Position numbers and translations under genes: made by a program. The notes below the pieces were generated by a model that saw only the letters and a program-made list of their open reading frames with translations, made no database searches and was not told where the DNA came from. From assembly GCA_003164335.1 (NCBI GenBank), contig PLTF01000060.1, positions 1 through 64,000 of the forward strand: a stretch of 64,000 nucleotides of DNA. Reading direction: 5' to 3'. The number at the start of each line of letters is the position of its first letter. Within the stretch, counting starts at the first letter, position 1. This DNA is from Fibrobacterota bacterium (GTDB lineage: Bacteria > Fibrobacterota > Chitinivibrionia > Chitinivibrionales > Chitinispirillaceae). This document shows, piece by piece, positions 8,647 through 16,940 of this stretch.

Positions 8647-10350
8647 ATGAACCTTCATAAAAAACAAAATTATTATTCCTTGGCATTCGTCCTTGCCGGT
8701 CTCCTGCCGCTTATTTACGCCGCTACCCAATATCTCAATGCCGACCTCTGGTGGGATGAAATTTTATCGCTTGTCCAATCATCACTCGCAGGGTTCGGCA
8801 GCACCGTTACGAATTACCAGGATGCAAATAACCACGTCTTTTTCAATATCCTGACGGGCCTCGCTCTAAAAGTCCGGGGAGTCCGGGATATTGACGGTGC
8901 GCTGGATCACGCACGGTATATGCGATCCATGCAACTGGCTTTCAGCGTCCTTACCGTTGTTTATGTCTACTATTTTGCGAAACGCTTCATCGGGGAGGGT
9001 GCGGCCAGCCTGAGCGTTGTTCTCCTGAGCACAACCATCCCGTTCCTTAACTTTGCAATGCAATTGCGCGGGTACAGCCTGAGCATGTTGCTGGCAGCGG
9101 CACTCCTGTTCCATCTCTGGAGCTATCTGGTACAATCGTCAAAGTTCCACGCGATCATGATTTCAATTACAGCATTTCTTCTCCTGTATACAATCCCGTC
9201 GAATATCTATTTCGTTACTTCCCTGATTGCCGCAATCGGCATTGAATACGCGGTGCGGCGGATATTCAAAAATCCCGCAGCGGGCTTTTCCGGAAAAAAG
9301 GTCCTGTTCGGCTTGATCTTCATTGCCATCGGCTGCATGATCGCAGCGCTTGCCTATTTTCCCCTACTGAAGCAGATTCTGGATTGCCGGTTTGTCAGTA
9401 AGGCCGCGGTGACCAGGTTTTACGTGCCCTGCACTATTTTCCCTTCGGTCAGTTTCATGTTTCTTTCGTCACGTTACCTCTTGCCGGCCATGATGGCGAT
9501 TGGGGTCGGGGTTGGAATAGTCCGCTTATTCACAACCTGGACTTCTTCGGGCCCAATGACGTCCTTTATCCGGCTTTCACTGCTTTATATGGGTCCTTTT
9601 ATTGTTTCTTTTGCACGGAACGACATGCCCTTCGATCGATCATTCGTCATGCTTGCGCCGGTCTTCTCCCTCTTACTTGCCTCCGGTACAAGCCTCTTTA
9701 TTGCAACGCTGTCTTCAAATCCGAAAATCAGCAGGATTGCAGCAATGGCTGCAGCTTTATACTGCCTTGCTACTTGCGGCTGGAGCCTGCACACGATTCA
9801 GCAGGTGCTCAAAAATGACATTGCCATCGGGACGCGTCATCAAGATCTTCTCCGGAATTCTTATCAGTCGTGCCTGTGGAAGCCCATTGTCGACCTTGAA
9901 ATGCTGGCAACGGCCTGTCGTAAGAATCCCTGTCCGATCATGGTGTTCGGCGATGTCGATAAGGTTGCCGTAAATTATTACCTCGAAAGGCTGAAATTGA
10001 CGGATTATTATTACATCATGCTGAAGCACGATAATTTCGGGAATCCGCTGTATATCGAAAGCCATCCCGATCCGCTCTCGGGCCGCATTTTTGAACAATT
10101 CGACCTTGGCCGGTCCTTTCATATGAAGGACGACGATGACGGACTCTTTGTTCGCCTGTTTATGCAGATGTTAATGTCTCATACGCTCGCTCTTCACGGG
10201 TCCTGTTACGTCATCACCGCCTCGCCGCAGCGATTTACTATACTACTCAGGAGCCTGAGCGCCGGATTTGATCCGGTCAGAATCAATGCCGATGACAGCT
10301 ACACGACCATCTTCCGGATAACCGTGCCGACCAGCATCTACCTGCCATGA
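8647..10350 (+). CDS. GT39/ArnT-like multi-pass membrane protein, paralogue B
   Basis: A 567-residue protein alignable end to end with the preceding gene product. They share LAGLLPLIYAA at the first helix, NNHVFFNI near residue 60, the MQLRGYSLSMLLAAALLFH segment, and SFARND.PFDRSFVMLAPVF. This copy keeps the canonical DLWWDE loop motif near residue 36 and is therefore the better candidate for an active lipid-linked sugar transferase. It lies 51 bases after paralogue A and overlaps the MFS gene by the ATGA tetranucleotide, so the three genes probably form one transcript. The substrate is not predictable. Confidence 0.72.
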   Translation: MNLHKKQNYYSLAFVLAGLLPLIYAATQYLNADLWWDEILSLVQSSLAGFGSTVTNYQDANNHVFFNILTGLALKVRGVRDIDGALDHARYMRSMQLAFSVLTVVYVYYFAKRFIGEGAASLSVVLLSTTIPFLNFAMQLRGYSLSMLLAAALLFHLWSYLVQSSKFHAIMISITAFLLLYTIPSNIYFVTSLIAAIGIEYAVRRIFKNPAAGFSGKKVLFGLIFIAIGCMIAALAYFPLLKQILDCRFVSKAAVTRFYVPCTIFPSVSFMFLSSRYLLPAMMAIGVGVGIVRLFTTWTSSGPMTSFIRLSLLYMGPFIVSFARNDMPFDRSFVMLAPVFSLLLASGTSLFIATLSSNPKISRIAAMAAALYCLATCGWSLHTIQQVLKNDIAIGTRHQDLLRNSYQSCLWKPIVDLEMLATACRKNPCPIMVFGDVDKVAVNYYLERLKLTDYYYIMLKHDNFGNPLYIESHPDPLSGRIFEQFDLGRSFHMKDDDDGLFVRLFMQMLMSHTLALHGSCYVITASPQRFTILLRSLSAGFDPVRINADDSYTTIFRITVPTSIYLP

Positions 10351-11555
10351 AACACCCCTCCATCAATAGAAACGTTCTGCTTACCGGGTTCACCTCGTTT
10401 TTCACCGATGTTTCAAGCGAGATGGTCTATCCGCTGCTGCAGGCTTTCGTCAGCACCATCCTCGCGACGCGGAGCGCCTTCATCGGTCCCGCGCTCGGTA
10501 TTATCGAAGGCATAGCGGAATCAACGGCAAGCCTGCTCAAGGTTTTTTCCGGATACTATTCCGACCGGTTTCAAAAGCGTAAGGGCCCGGCGATTTCCGG
10601 GTACAGCCTCTCGGCTGTCGCGAAGGCGCTGCTTCTTCTTGCCTCGGCAGGGTGGTACTTTGTCCTGATCTCCCGATTCGTCGACCGGATGGGAAAGGGC
10701 ATCCGCGGCGCCCCGCGCGATGCCCTGATAGCCGACTCGGTGCCTCCCGAGGTTCGGGGACGCGCCTTCGGATTACAGCGGGCGATGGACTTTGCGGGCG
10801 CCACGCTCGGCGTTTTGATCCTCTATCTTCTCAGCCTGAAATTCATCGATCATACCACCGGCACCATAAGGAATATGACCGGGTTTTATACGGTTTTTAC
10901 GATATCCATCATACCCGCCGCGCTCGGCGTGATATTTTTATTTTTCGTCAAAGAGACCGGGTCGCCAGCCCAGCCCGGAAAAACGAGGCCCAGGCCGAGC
11001 CTCGACCTGCGCCGCTACAGTAAAAACCTGAAGTTCTTCTTCCTGGCCCAGGCGATCTTTACGATAGGCAACTCTTCGAACCAGTTCCTGCTCCTGCGGA
11101 CCATGAATCTCGGCTTTGCGCTGCCGACCGTTGTGCTCATGTACCTGGTCTATAATCTTACGAGCACGCTCCTTTCGCACGGGTTTGGAACCCTTGCCGA
11201 CCGGATCGGGTTCAAGACCGTTCTTGCAAGCGGGTATGCTCTTTATGGACTGGTATACCTGGCCTTCGGCCTTGTATCGCACGGATCGACGCTTCTCTGG
11301 GGGCTCTGGCTGCTCTACGGAGTCTATGCCGCGTTGACAGAAGGGCTTGAGAAGGCGTTCATCGCCAAAATCGCCCCGGTCGAATCCAGGGCAACGGCGC
11401 TTGGCTTCTCGAACACCATTGTCGGCATCGGGCTCCTGCCCGCGAGTCTCATTGCCGGGCTCCTCTTCAGCATACACCCGGCGGCTCCCTTTTTATTCGG
11501 CGCATTAACAAGCGTGATCACCCTGGCGGTATTTGGAATGCTGGTACAGGAATAG
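10347..11555 (+). CDS. MFS transporter
   Basis: A 402-residue protein with about twelve hydrophobic helices. The N-terminal FTSFFTDVSSEMVYPLLQAF stretch is typical of a bacterial MFS subgroup annotated only as general transporters. A motif-A-like SGYYSDRFQKRKGP lies in the helix 2-3 loop, and the second half repeats it as FGTLADRIGFKTVL. Its ATGA overlap with the preceding GT39-like gene suggests translational coupling, and perhaps export of a lipid or glycan intermediate, but the cargo cannot be read from the sequence. Confidence 0.83.
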   Translation: MKHPSINRNVLLTGFTSFFTDVSSEMVYPLLQAFVSTILATRSAFIGPALGIIEGIAESTASLLKVFSGYYSDRFQKRKGPAISGYSLSAVAKALLLLASAGWYFVLISRFVDRMGKGIRGAPRDALIADSVPPEVRGRAFGLQRAMDFAGATLGVLILYLLSLKFIDHTTGTIRNMTGFYTVFTISIIPAALGVIFLFFVKETGSPAQPGKTRPRPSLDLRRYSKNLKFFFLAQAIFTIGNSSNQFLLLRTMNLGFALPTVVLMYLVYNLTSTLLSHGFGTLADRIGFKTVLASGYALYGLVYLAFGLVSHGSTLLWGLWLLYGVYAALTEGLEKAFIAKIAPVESRATALGFSNTIVGIGLLPASLIAGLLFSIHPAAPFLFGALTSVITLAVFGMLVQE

Positions 11556-11649
11556 ACGTGCACCCACTGCAGAGCGGTACGATGCCGCGAATGGGCTGCA
11601 GGATCCTTCGGAGCGTAACGTATTTTGTTCCTGGTTCCAGAAGAGTGCC

Positions 11650-13923
11650 ATGAAAAAATCCCCTCCGCACGATCACCAGTCCGACCTGTTCGATTCACGG
11701 GCGCGCGACATCCTCAGTAAAAGCGCGCCGCTCGCCGATCGCATGCGACCGCGATCGCTCGATGAGTTCATCGGCCAGGACCACATTATCGGCGAGGGAA
11801 GGCTACTCCGGCGAGCCATCCAGATAGACCAGTTGTCAAGCCTGATTTTTTACGGTCCCCCCGGAACCGGCAAGACGACGCTCGCCCGGATCATTGCCAA
11901 CACCACCAAAGCACAATTTCTCTCGATCAATGCGGTACTTGCCGGGGTCAAGGATATCCGCGAGGCCATCGAGACCGCCCAGAAAACGCTCTCCCTCTTC
12001 AGCAGGAGAACCATCCTTTTTATCGACGAAGTCCACCGGTTCAACAGAGCCCAGCAGGACGCCCTGCTGCCGCACGTGGAGAACGGCATCCTGATTCTTA
12101 TCGGCGCAACCACTGAAAATCCTTATTTCGAGGTCAATAAGGCGTTGGTATCCCGTTCGCGGATTTTTCAGCTCCGCCAGCTCGATGAAACCAGCCTGAA
12201 AGCGGTTGCGATGCAGGCCCTCCGGGATCCCGAACGCGGGTACGGCAGGCAGAACGTGCATATCGCCGATGATGCGCTCGACCACCTGGTAAAAGTCGCG
12301 AACGGCGACGCGCGGGGCGTCCTCAATGCGCTGGAACTGGCCGTGGAGACGACCGCCCCGTCGGCCGACGGCTTCATCCATCTCACCCGATCGATTGCCG
12401 AGGAATCCATTCAGCAGCGGGCTGTTCTTTACGATCGCGACGGCGATGCGCATTACGATACCATTTCCGCCTTCATCAAATCCCTGCGCGGCAGCGACCC
12501 GGATGCCGCTCTGTATTGGATGGCGAAAATGCTGTATGCCGGTGAGGATCCGCGGTTCATTTTCCGCCGGATGCTTATTCTTGCCGGTGAAGACGTCGGG
12601 ATGGCCGATCCGGCGGCCCTCGGTGTCGTGGTCAACGCGGCCCGGGCCTTTGATTATGTCGGACTGCCCGAAGGCCGGTTTCATCTTGCAGAGGCCTGTC
12701 TCTACCTGGCGACAGCGCCTAAAAGCAATTCGAGCCTTGCTTTTTTCGATGCCATCAAGGCAGTTTCCGAAGAGGTAAAGGATGAGGTGCCGAACCACCT
12801 GCGCGATGCAAGCCGGGATTCCGAAGGGTTCGGCCACGGCGAAGGCTACCTCTATCCGCACGCCTACCGGGATCACTGGGTAGCGCAGCAATACCTGCCC
12901 GCTTCTCTTCAGGGTAAAGCGTTCTTTCATCCGTCCGACCAGGGCTTTGAAAAGTCAATAGCCGAGCGGGTTGCACAGCAGCGGGAGGCGCAGATTGAAG
13001 CCATGGTCGAAGAGGATTATTCGAGCCCGCTGGCGGAACGGAAGGTGATGGGCGGAGCCGGCTGGCTCGAGCGAACGCTCTCCCGGCGCGGCGAACAGCT
13101 CAGTCGCGTCAGGGAGACCATGTTGGAACTTGCCGGTCTTGCAAATACCAGCCTGGTGCTCGATCTCAATGGCCGTACCGGGCTCCTGGCGTTCGAAGCA
13201 ATGAGGAGGACGCCCGACGGGGGTGTGTGGATACTGGCCCATGATGACCGGGCCTACGAGACCCTGAGCGGTCTGGCAAAGGGTCTCCCTGCCATTTCCC
13301 GGCCGCAGGTGCTGCGTACCGGTATCGAACAGTTTGACCGCGATATCAGGATGGCAGCCGGAAAAGAGGTGCAATTCGACGCCATACTCGGCCGGAATAT
13401 GCTTCTGCAGACTCACGATAAGGTCGATTTCGTCAGGCGGACCGTGGCGCTCCTGATAAAAAAGGGCATTCTGGTCCTTGCCGAGGCAATTCCGCGCGAG
13501 GGGCAGCGGCTCTCATCCCTCCCGGAGACCGGAACCCTGTCCGATGAGGCGAAAAAAATCCTCTCCCGCGCAGAGGAGGAGCTTTTCAATGAAAAGGACG
13601 ACCCGATGACCGCCTGGAGCGCTCCGCTGCTCCATGATGAGCTTGCCAGAGCCGGGGGCATAACGCTTACTATGACGGTTGCATCGGACAGCTCCCTGCG
13701 GCGCGTTTCTCCCCAGGATATAGAGTTCTGGTTCAGGAAAAGCGGGGAGGGGGAACGTCTGTCGCTCGGCGACCGGATTTGCGGAATAATAAATGAAACT
13801 GCGGCGGAGGAATTACGGGTGCGGTTGCACGCATGCCTTGATTATAAGGAAATAGCCTGGCGGAGCATGACGGCATTTTACCGGATTACCCCTGCAGTAA
13901 AATTGATTACCGATCAAGAATGA
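11650..13923 (+). CDS. rarA: RarA/MgsA AAA+ ATPase fused to a methyltransferase-like domain
   Basis: A 757-residue protein from the ATG at 11650; the open frame extends 39 codons upstream into non-conserved sequence. Residues 1 to about 445 are a complete RarA: a beta-binding-like QSDLF near the N-terminus, Walker A GPPGTGKTT at 69-77, Walker B ILFIDEVHRF, a sensor motif GATTENP, and the C-terminal tetramerisation region (GEDVGMADP, then GYLYPHAYRDHW). RarA clears or restarts stalled replication forks. About 250 further residues form a Rossmann-like methyltransferase-type domain (LVLDLNGRTGLLAFEA at about 512, DAILGRNMLLQ later). Similar RarA plus unknown-domain fusions are known in cyanobacteria and others. 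The motif I glycines are reduced, so catalysis is doubtful. Confidence 0.9.
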   Translation: MKKSPPHDHQSDLFDSRARDILSKSAPLADRMRPRSLDEFIGQDHIIGEGRLLRRAIQIDQLSSLIFYGPPGTGKTTLARIIANTTKAQFLSINAVLAGVKDIREAIETAQKTLSLFSRRTILFIDEVHRFNRAQQDALLPHVENGILILIGATTENPYFEVNKALVSRSRIFQLRQLDETSLKAVAMQALRDPERGYGRQNVHIADDALDHLVKVANGDARGVLNALELAVETTAPSADGFIHLTRSIAEESIQQRAVLYDRDGDAHYDTISAFIKSLRGSDPDAALYWMAKMLYAGEDPRFIFRRMLILAGEDVGMADPAALGVVVNAARAFDYVGLPEGRFHLAEACLYLATAPKSNSSLAFFDAIKAVSEEVKDEVPNHLRDASRDSEGFGHGEGYLYPHAYRDHWVAQQYLPASLQGKAFFHPSDQGFEKSIAERVAQQREAQIEAMVEEDYSSPLAERKVMGGAGWLERTLSRRGEQLSRVRETMLELAGLANTSLVLDLNGRTGLLAFEAMRRTPDGGVWILAHDDRAYETLSGLAKGLPAISRPQVLRTGIEQFDRDIRMAAGKEVQFDAILGRNMLLQTHDKVDFVRRTVALLIKKGILVLAEAIPREGQRLSSLPETGTLSDEAKKILSRAEEELFNEKDDPMTAWSAPLLHDELARAGGITLTMTVASDSSLRRVSPQDIEFWFRKSGEGERLSLGDRICGIINETAAEELRVRLHACLDYKEIAWRSMTAFYRITPAVKLITDQE

Positions 13924-14344
13924 GCGTTACCGGCCCATCGTTTATGAGTTCCACGTCCATCATTGCCCCGAAAACTCCCGTTGCAACGATAGGGACGCGT
14001 TTTTTCAGACATTCGACAAAATACTCATAAAGTTCGGCGCCTCTTTCGGGCGGCGCGGCTTCGATAAAACTCGGCCTTCTTCCCTTCGAGCAATCCCCGA
14101 AAAGGGTAAATTGCGATACCACAAGAGCCTCACCGCCGGTCTCGATGAGCGATCGGTTCATTTTCCCCTGGTCGTCGGGGAAAATCCTGAGGTCCGCACA
14201 TTTTGCTGCAAGAAAGTCCGCACTATCGGGAGTATCGTCCTTATGGACACCGAGAAGAACGAGAATGCCGTCGTTGATCGCAGAAATTTGAACACCGTTT
14301 ATTTTTACCGATGCACTTTTTACGCGCTGGAGAATGATTTTCAT
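13907..14344 (-). CDS. dtd: D-aminoacyl-tRNA deacylase
   Basis: A 145-residue protein of normal DTD length. It removes D-amino acids, and glycine mischarged on tRNA-Ala, from tRNA, as a cytosolic homodimer. Both catalytic signatures are present: SQFTLFGDCSKGRRPSF around residues 78-94 and NDGPVTLILD at the C-terminus (the NxGPVT cross-subunit Gly-cisPro motif). The N-terminus MKIILQRVKSASV is also typical. It is convergent with rarA and their 3' ends overlap by 17 bases. Confidence 0.96.
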   Translation of the reverse strand: MKIILQRVKSASVKINGVQISAINDGILVLLGVHKDDTPDSADFLAAKCADLRIFPDDQGKMNRSLIETGGEALVVSQFTLFGDCSKGRRPSFIEAAPPERGAELYEYFVECLKKRVPIVATGVFGAMMDVELINDGPVTLILDR

Positions 14345-14621
14345 GGATTTGACCTATCGCCGAGCAGAGGGCTGTTCTAAAAAAAATAAATTTTTCCTTC
14401 CCTTCTGTACCGATTCAAAAAAAGGTCGTAATTTGTTGTTGTGACATCCAAATTACGCCGTAATTTGTTGCATCAGGTGATAAAATACGTTTTTTTCCGT
14501 GAGGTGATCCGAATTCGAAGCGCAATTGCGCAATCTTGGAGGGGTCTTGCTGTTTCTTCCTGCATCCCTGCGAACTCGGAACGGGAAAGGACCTTCCGGC
14601 ACCAGAAAATCCGCCATTATA
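14345..14621. other. intergenic region with repeated CGTAATTTG motif
   Basis: CGTAATTTG occurs at 14427-14435 and again at 14459-14467. Its reverse complement CAAATTACG lies between them at 14449-14457, giving both a direct and an inverted repeat within 41 bases upstream of the dtd start. This looks like an operator cluster. No reliable open frame is seen here. Confidence 0.4.
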
Positions 14622-15161
14622 TTACAGATTAGATGGCCTTTGAATCACACCCTGGAGTTCCTCTCCAAGCTTTTCCCAAAGGGACGCATGGCTTTCTACG
14701 AGCCGGGCGATATCGCTGAGGTCCTTTATTTTCTTGCTTTGTCTTCGGGTGGGGTCTTTCCATGCCTGGATTTTACCCTGCAGGGTGTCCTCTAAGGAGG
14801 CCACCCGCATGAGAATGCCATGAATATCGGCAGCGACCGATCGTTGTGGAAACGTGCGGTAGAATTCCTCGGTACTCAGCTGCATGCTGATCTTCGCCCG
14901 CCCCTTGAAATTGATCGACCATGCATGTCGTTCGGATGTGAACCCGGCTTCTTCGAGAACCTTGACAGCGTGTGCAATGGATTCTGCTGCGACAACAAAA
15001 TCGACGTCCTGCGTCACCATCGGTTCTTCCGCCCAGTGGTTGACTGCCACATCGCCGATAGCGCACCAGCAAATATCAGCCCGTTCGAGACAATCAACCA
15101 TCCGCATTACATCGTCGGTCCCTCCGGATGTCTGCCAGTCGTAAAATTGTTTCAGGGTCAT
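14622..15161 (-). CDS. nucleotidyltransferase-fold protein (AbiEii/MNT-like)
   Basis: A 179-residue protein. The segment IGDVAVNHWAEEPMVTQDVDFVV (residues 36-58) resembles the GG.A...(R/T)xTxDxDhxh active-site signature of small nucleotidyltransferase-fold proteins. The first glycine is retained but the second is an Asp, so the match is imperfect. A second acidic residue is expected in SVAADIHGI. Similar proteins occur as toxins or as poorly characterised single genes that are often annotated as hypothetical. No antitoxin-like partner is adjacent on either side. It may be a domesticated or stand-alone enzyme. Confidence 0.6.
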   Translation of the reverse strand: MTLKQFYDWQTSGGTDDVMRMVDCLERADICWCAIGDVAVNHWAEEPMVTQDVDFVVAAESIAHAVKVLEEAGFTSERHAWSINFKGRAKISMQLSTEEFYRTFPQRSVAADIHGILMRVASLEDTLQGKIQAWKDPTRRQSKKIKDLSDIARLVESHASLWEKLGEELQGVIQRPSNL

Positions 15162-15408
15162 GGCTTCTCCAGGTAATGCTCTAACCGTTGTATTAATATC
15201 CTCTTTTAAAAATGAAAAAATATGGTATTTGAGCAGTAACCATTGAAAAAATAATCATTTCTGGGCATTATTGCTAAAAATGATATTGAGAATACATGGC
15301 TTTTGCATCATTGAACCTTATAGCAGCAAGCTCTCGCGAAGGCTGTTCAATCTGCTTTTTAAAGGTACCGGGCTTTGCTTTATGGCAATTATCGGGCGGG
15401 ATAAAAAA
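15162..15408. other. intergenic region upstream of the nucleotidyltransferase gene
   Basis: AT-rich DNA, especially 15200-15290, lies upstream of the minus-strand nucleotidyltransferase gene and beyond the dnaN terminator-like structure. It probably contains that gene's promoter. A short open frame on the plus strand here has no ribosome site or recognisable sequence and is not called. Confidence 0.4.
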
Positions 15409-15502
15409 ACCACTCTGGAAGGCATATCTTCGAAGAAGGGGGAGCCCCACGGTTCAGGAGGGGCATTGAGGGTTTTTCGAAGAGGTACTCAACCAGAGTG
15501 GT
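15403..15502 (-). ncRNA. structured RNA or terminator candidate downstream of dnaN
   Basis: Three nested inverted repeats fold about 94 nucleotides into one long interrupted hairpin. The outer 10-bp stem is ACCACTCTGG (15409-15418) with CCAGAGTGGT (15493-15502). The middle 8-bp stem is TCTTCGAA (15427-15434) with TTCGAAGA (15476-15483). The apical stem is GCCCC (15444-15448) with GGGGC (15460-15464). Read on the minus strand it begins 9 bases after the dnaN stop codon and ends in a run of seven U. That makes it at least a strong intrinsic terminator for dnaA-dnaN, and it may be a small RNA processed from that transcript. I could not match it to SRP RNA or 6S RNA. Confidence 0.55.
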
Positions 15503-15510
15503 ATTATTGA

Positions 15511-16647
15511 TTACATTTCCATTATTCTAAGCGGCATGAGCAGGAAAAGATCTTCGCTTAGCTTGTCCTCTTCCTTCTCAAATACCGGGTAAATCAAACA
15601 CGCACTTATCTGCGTGTTCATATTTAATCTAATTTTTGGCGTACGGGCAATGTCTATAATTTCATTGAAGTACTGGGCATTGAACCCTATCTGGTGTTCC
15701 GTTCCGCGGTATTCTATGGCGATTTTTTCCTTTGCTTCACCCCCAATTTCCTTATTAACGACAACCACTTCCAGCATGTTTTCTGAAAAAATAAACTTTA
15801 CAAGGTGCGTTTTCTGGCTAGAAAGAACCATGGCGCGCCGTACCGCGTTCAGGAGGGATTCGCGGTCAATGACAGCCTCCCGAGGGTTATTGGACGGAAT
15901 AACCTTGCTGTAATCGGGGTAGGGGCCGTCGATAAGTTTCGTGCAGAGCAAAAACGACGCTGTTTTAAAGACTATATATTTTTCGGTAACGGTTACGCGG
16001 ATGTTTTCGGTATTTTTATCACTGATGATGCGAACCAGATGATTCAGGCTTTTAGGAGAAACAATGCTGCTCACTTTATCGGGTATGGAAAAAGAACCCT
16101 TGATGAAACAGCTTCCAAGGCGATGGCCGTCCGTTGCAACCATACCGCTTTTAGAAGGATAATTTTCCCATAGAATTCCTGCAAGACATGCCCTCGATTC
16201 ATCCTTTGCCGCGGCAAATGAACTTTTTGGAATCATGCTTTTCAAAAGAGCGGAGTTTATTTCAAATTCCATTCCCTCGCCGATTTCGGGGAATCCGGGA
16301 AAATCCCCGGTATCCGCGCCGGAAATTTTACAGGTGAAGTCTTTTTCAGCCTTAAAATTAATGACATTTCCTTCAACGAAAATCGTTACCATTCCATCGG
16401 GCAGTTCACGAACAATTTCAAAGACCTTGCGCGCATTGGCCGTTATATTGAATCCTTCAATATCCCCGGAGACCTTGCTGATGATCTGTATTGATTGATC
16501 GAGATCCGTTGCTGCCACCTCGAGTTGGTCATTCTGGTAGGAAATTTTGAAATTAGATAGTATCTGAAGTGAACTTTTGAGCGGAATGACAGGAAACACC
16601 TTCTGCAGAACATCAAAAAGAGCCTGCTTGGTTATTGAAAAAGCCAT
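15511..16647 (-). CDS. dnaN: DNA polymerase III beta sliding clamp
   Basis: A 378-residue protein of standard clamp length, forming the ring-shaped processivity factor of the replicative polymerase. The three-domain clamp fold is recognisable: LPLKSS-like PVIPLKSSLQILSNF near residue 19, ATDLDQSIQI, ATDGHRLGSCFI at about 170 and MPLRI at the C-terminus, close to the canonical MP(V/M)R(L/I) end that forms the peptide-binding pocket. It lies downstream of dnaA on the same strand, the usual dnaA-dnaN order, but no recF or gyrB follows. A strong terminator-like structure begins just after its stop. Confidence 0.97.
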   Translation of the reverse strand: MAFSITKQALFDVLQKVFPVIPLKSSLQILSNFKISYQNDQLEVAATDLDQSIQIISKVSGDIEGFNITANARKVFEIVRELPDGMVTIFVEGNVINFKAEKDFTCKISGADTGDFPGFPEIGEGMEFEINSALLKSMIPKSSFAAAKDESRACLAGILWENYPSKSGMVATDGHRLGSCFIKGSFSIPDKVSSIVSPKSLNHLVRIISDKNTENIRVTVTEKYIVFKTASFLLCTKLIDGPYPDYSKVIPSNNPREAVIDRESLLNAVRRAMVLSSQKTHLVKFIFSENMLEVVVVNKEIGGEAKEKIAIEYRGTEHQIGFNAQYFNEIIDIARTPKIRLNMNTQISACLIYPVFEKEEDKLSEDLFLLMPLRIMEM

Positions 16648-16784
16648 AAGGGTTGCTCCAATCTTTTTCTTTCAAAAATTAAGTATAAGACAGGGGAAAA
16701 TATAGTTATCGCACGGAACGGATACCGATGATCGATTCGAAAATAATAAATACTTCTTGAAAGAGTTGAAAAAAAATAGTACAA

Positions 16785-16793
16785 TTATCCACA
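16785..16793 (+). promoter_or_regulatory. DnaA box, perfect consensus
   Basis: TTATCCACA is the exact R1-type DnaA 9-mer in the dnaA-dnaN spacer. It is inverted relative to the box at 16845-16853. Confidence 0.8.
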
Positions 16794-16844
16794 CGCCTGG
16801 TTTTAAAAATAAATCGATAAAGAAAATAAAAAGACTGGTAGAGA

Positions 16845-16853
16845 TGTGGATAA
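16845..16853 (-). promoter_or_regulatory. DnaA box, perfect consensus
   Basis: TGTGGATAA is the reverse complement of the exact DnaA 9-mer and is directly followed by AT-rich DNA. With the site at 16785-16793 it forms an inverted pair 51 bases apart. Confidence 0.8.
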
Positions 16854-16940
16854 GTGGAATAATATTTTTAATTATAATAAAATCAATATTTTAAAAAAGT
16901 CCCTTAATGTTGATCTTGAGTTGAAAAGGGATTGAAAAGT

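Larger units (their letters stand above)
16648..16940. promoter_or_regulatory. dnaA-dnaN spacer with two perfect DnaA boxes; possible origin or DnaA control region
   Basis: This 293-base spacer holds two perfect 9-mers in inverted orientation, TTATCCACA at 16785-16793 and TGTGGATAA at 16845-16853. A very AT-rich block follows (about 16856-16900, TTTTTAATTATAATAAAATC and neighbours) that could be an unwinding element. In many bacteria oriC lies here. With only two strong boxes it could instead serve DnaA-dependent regulation of dnaN, so the origin assignment is shared with the mnmE-mnmG spacer. Confidence 0.6.

Noticed and set aside
14441-14632. 63-codon frame upstream of dtd
   Set aside because: It covers the repeated operator-like 9-mers and has no supported start or homology pattern.
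15403-15502. SRP (4.5S) RNA or 6S RNA as identity of the structured element
   Set aside because: The apical loop lacks the conserved GGAA/AGCA SRP motif, and the length (~100 nt) and bubble layout do not fit 6S RNA, so only a generic structured RNA or terminator is claimed.
15271-15510. 79-codon plus-strand frame downstream of dnaN
   Set aside because: It spans the nested inverted repeats of the structured element, which explain the sequence better.
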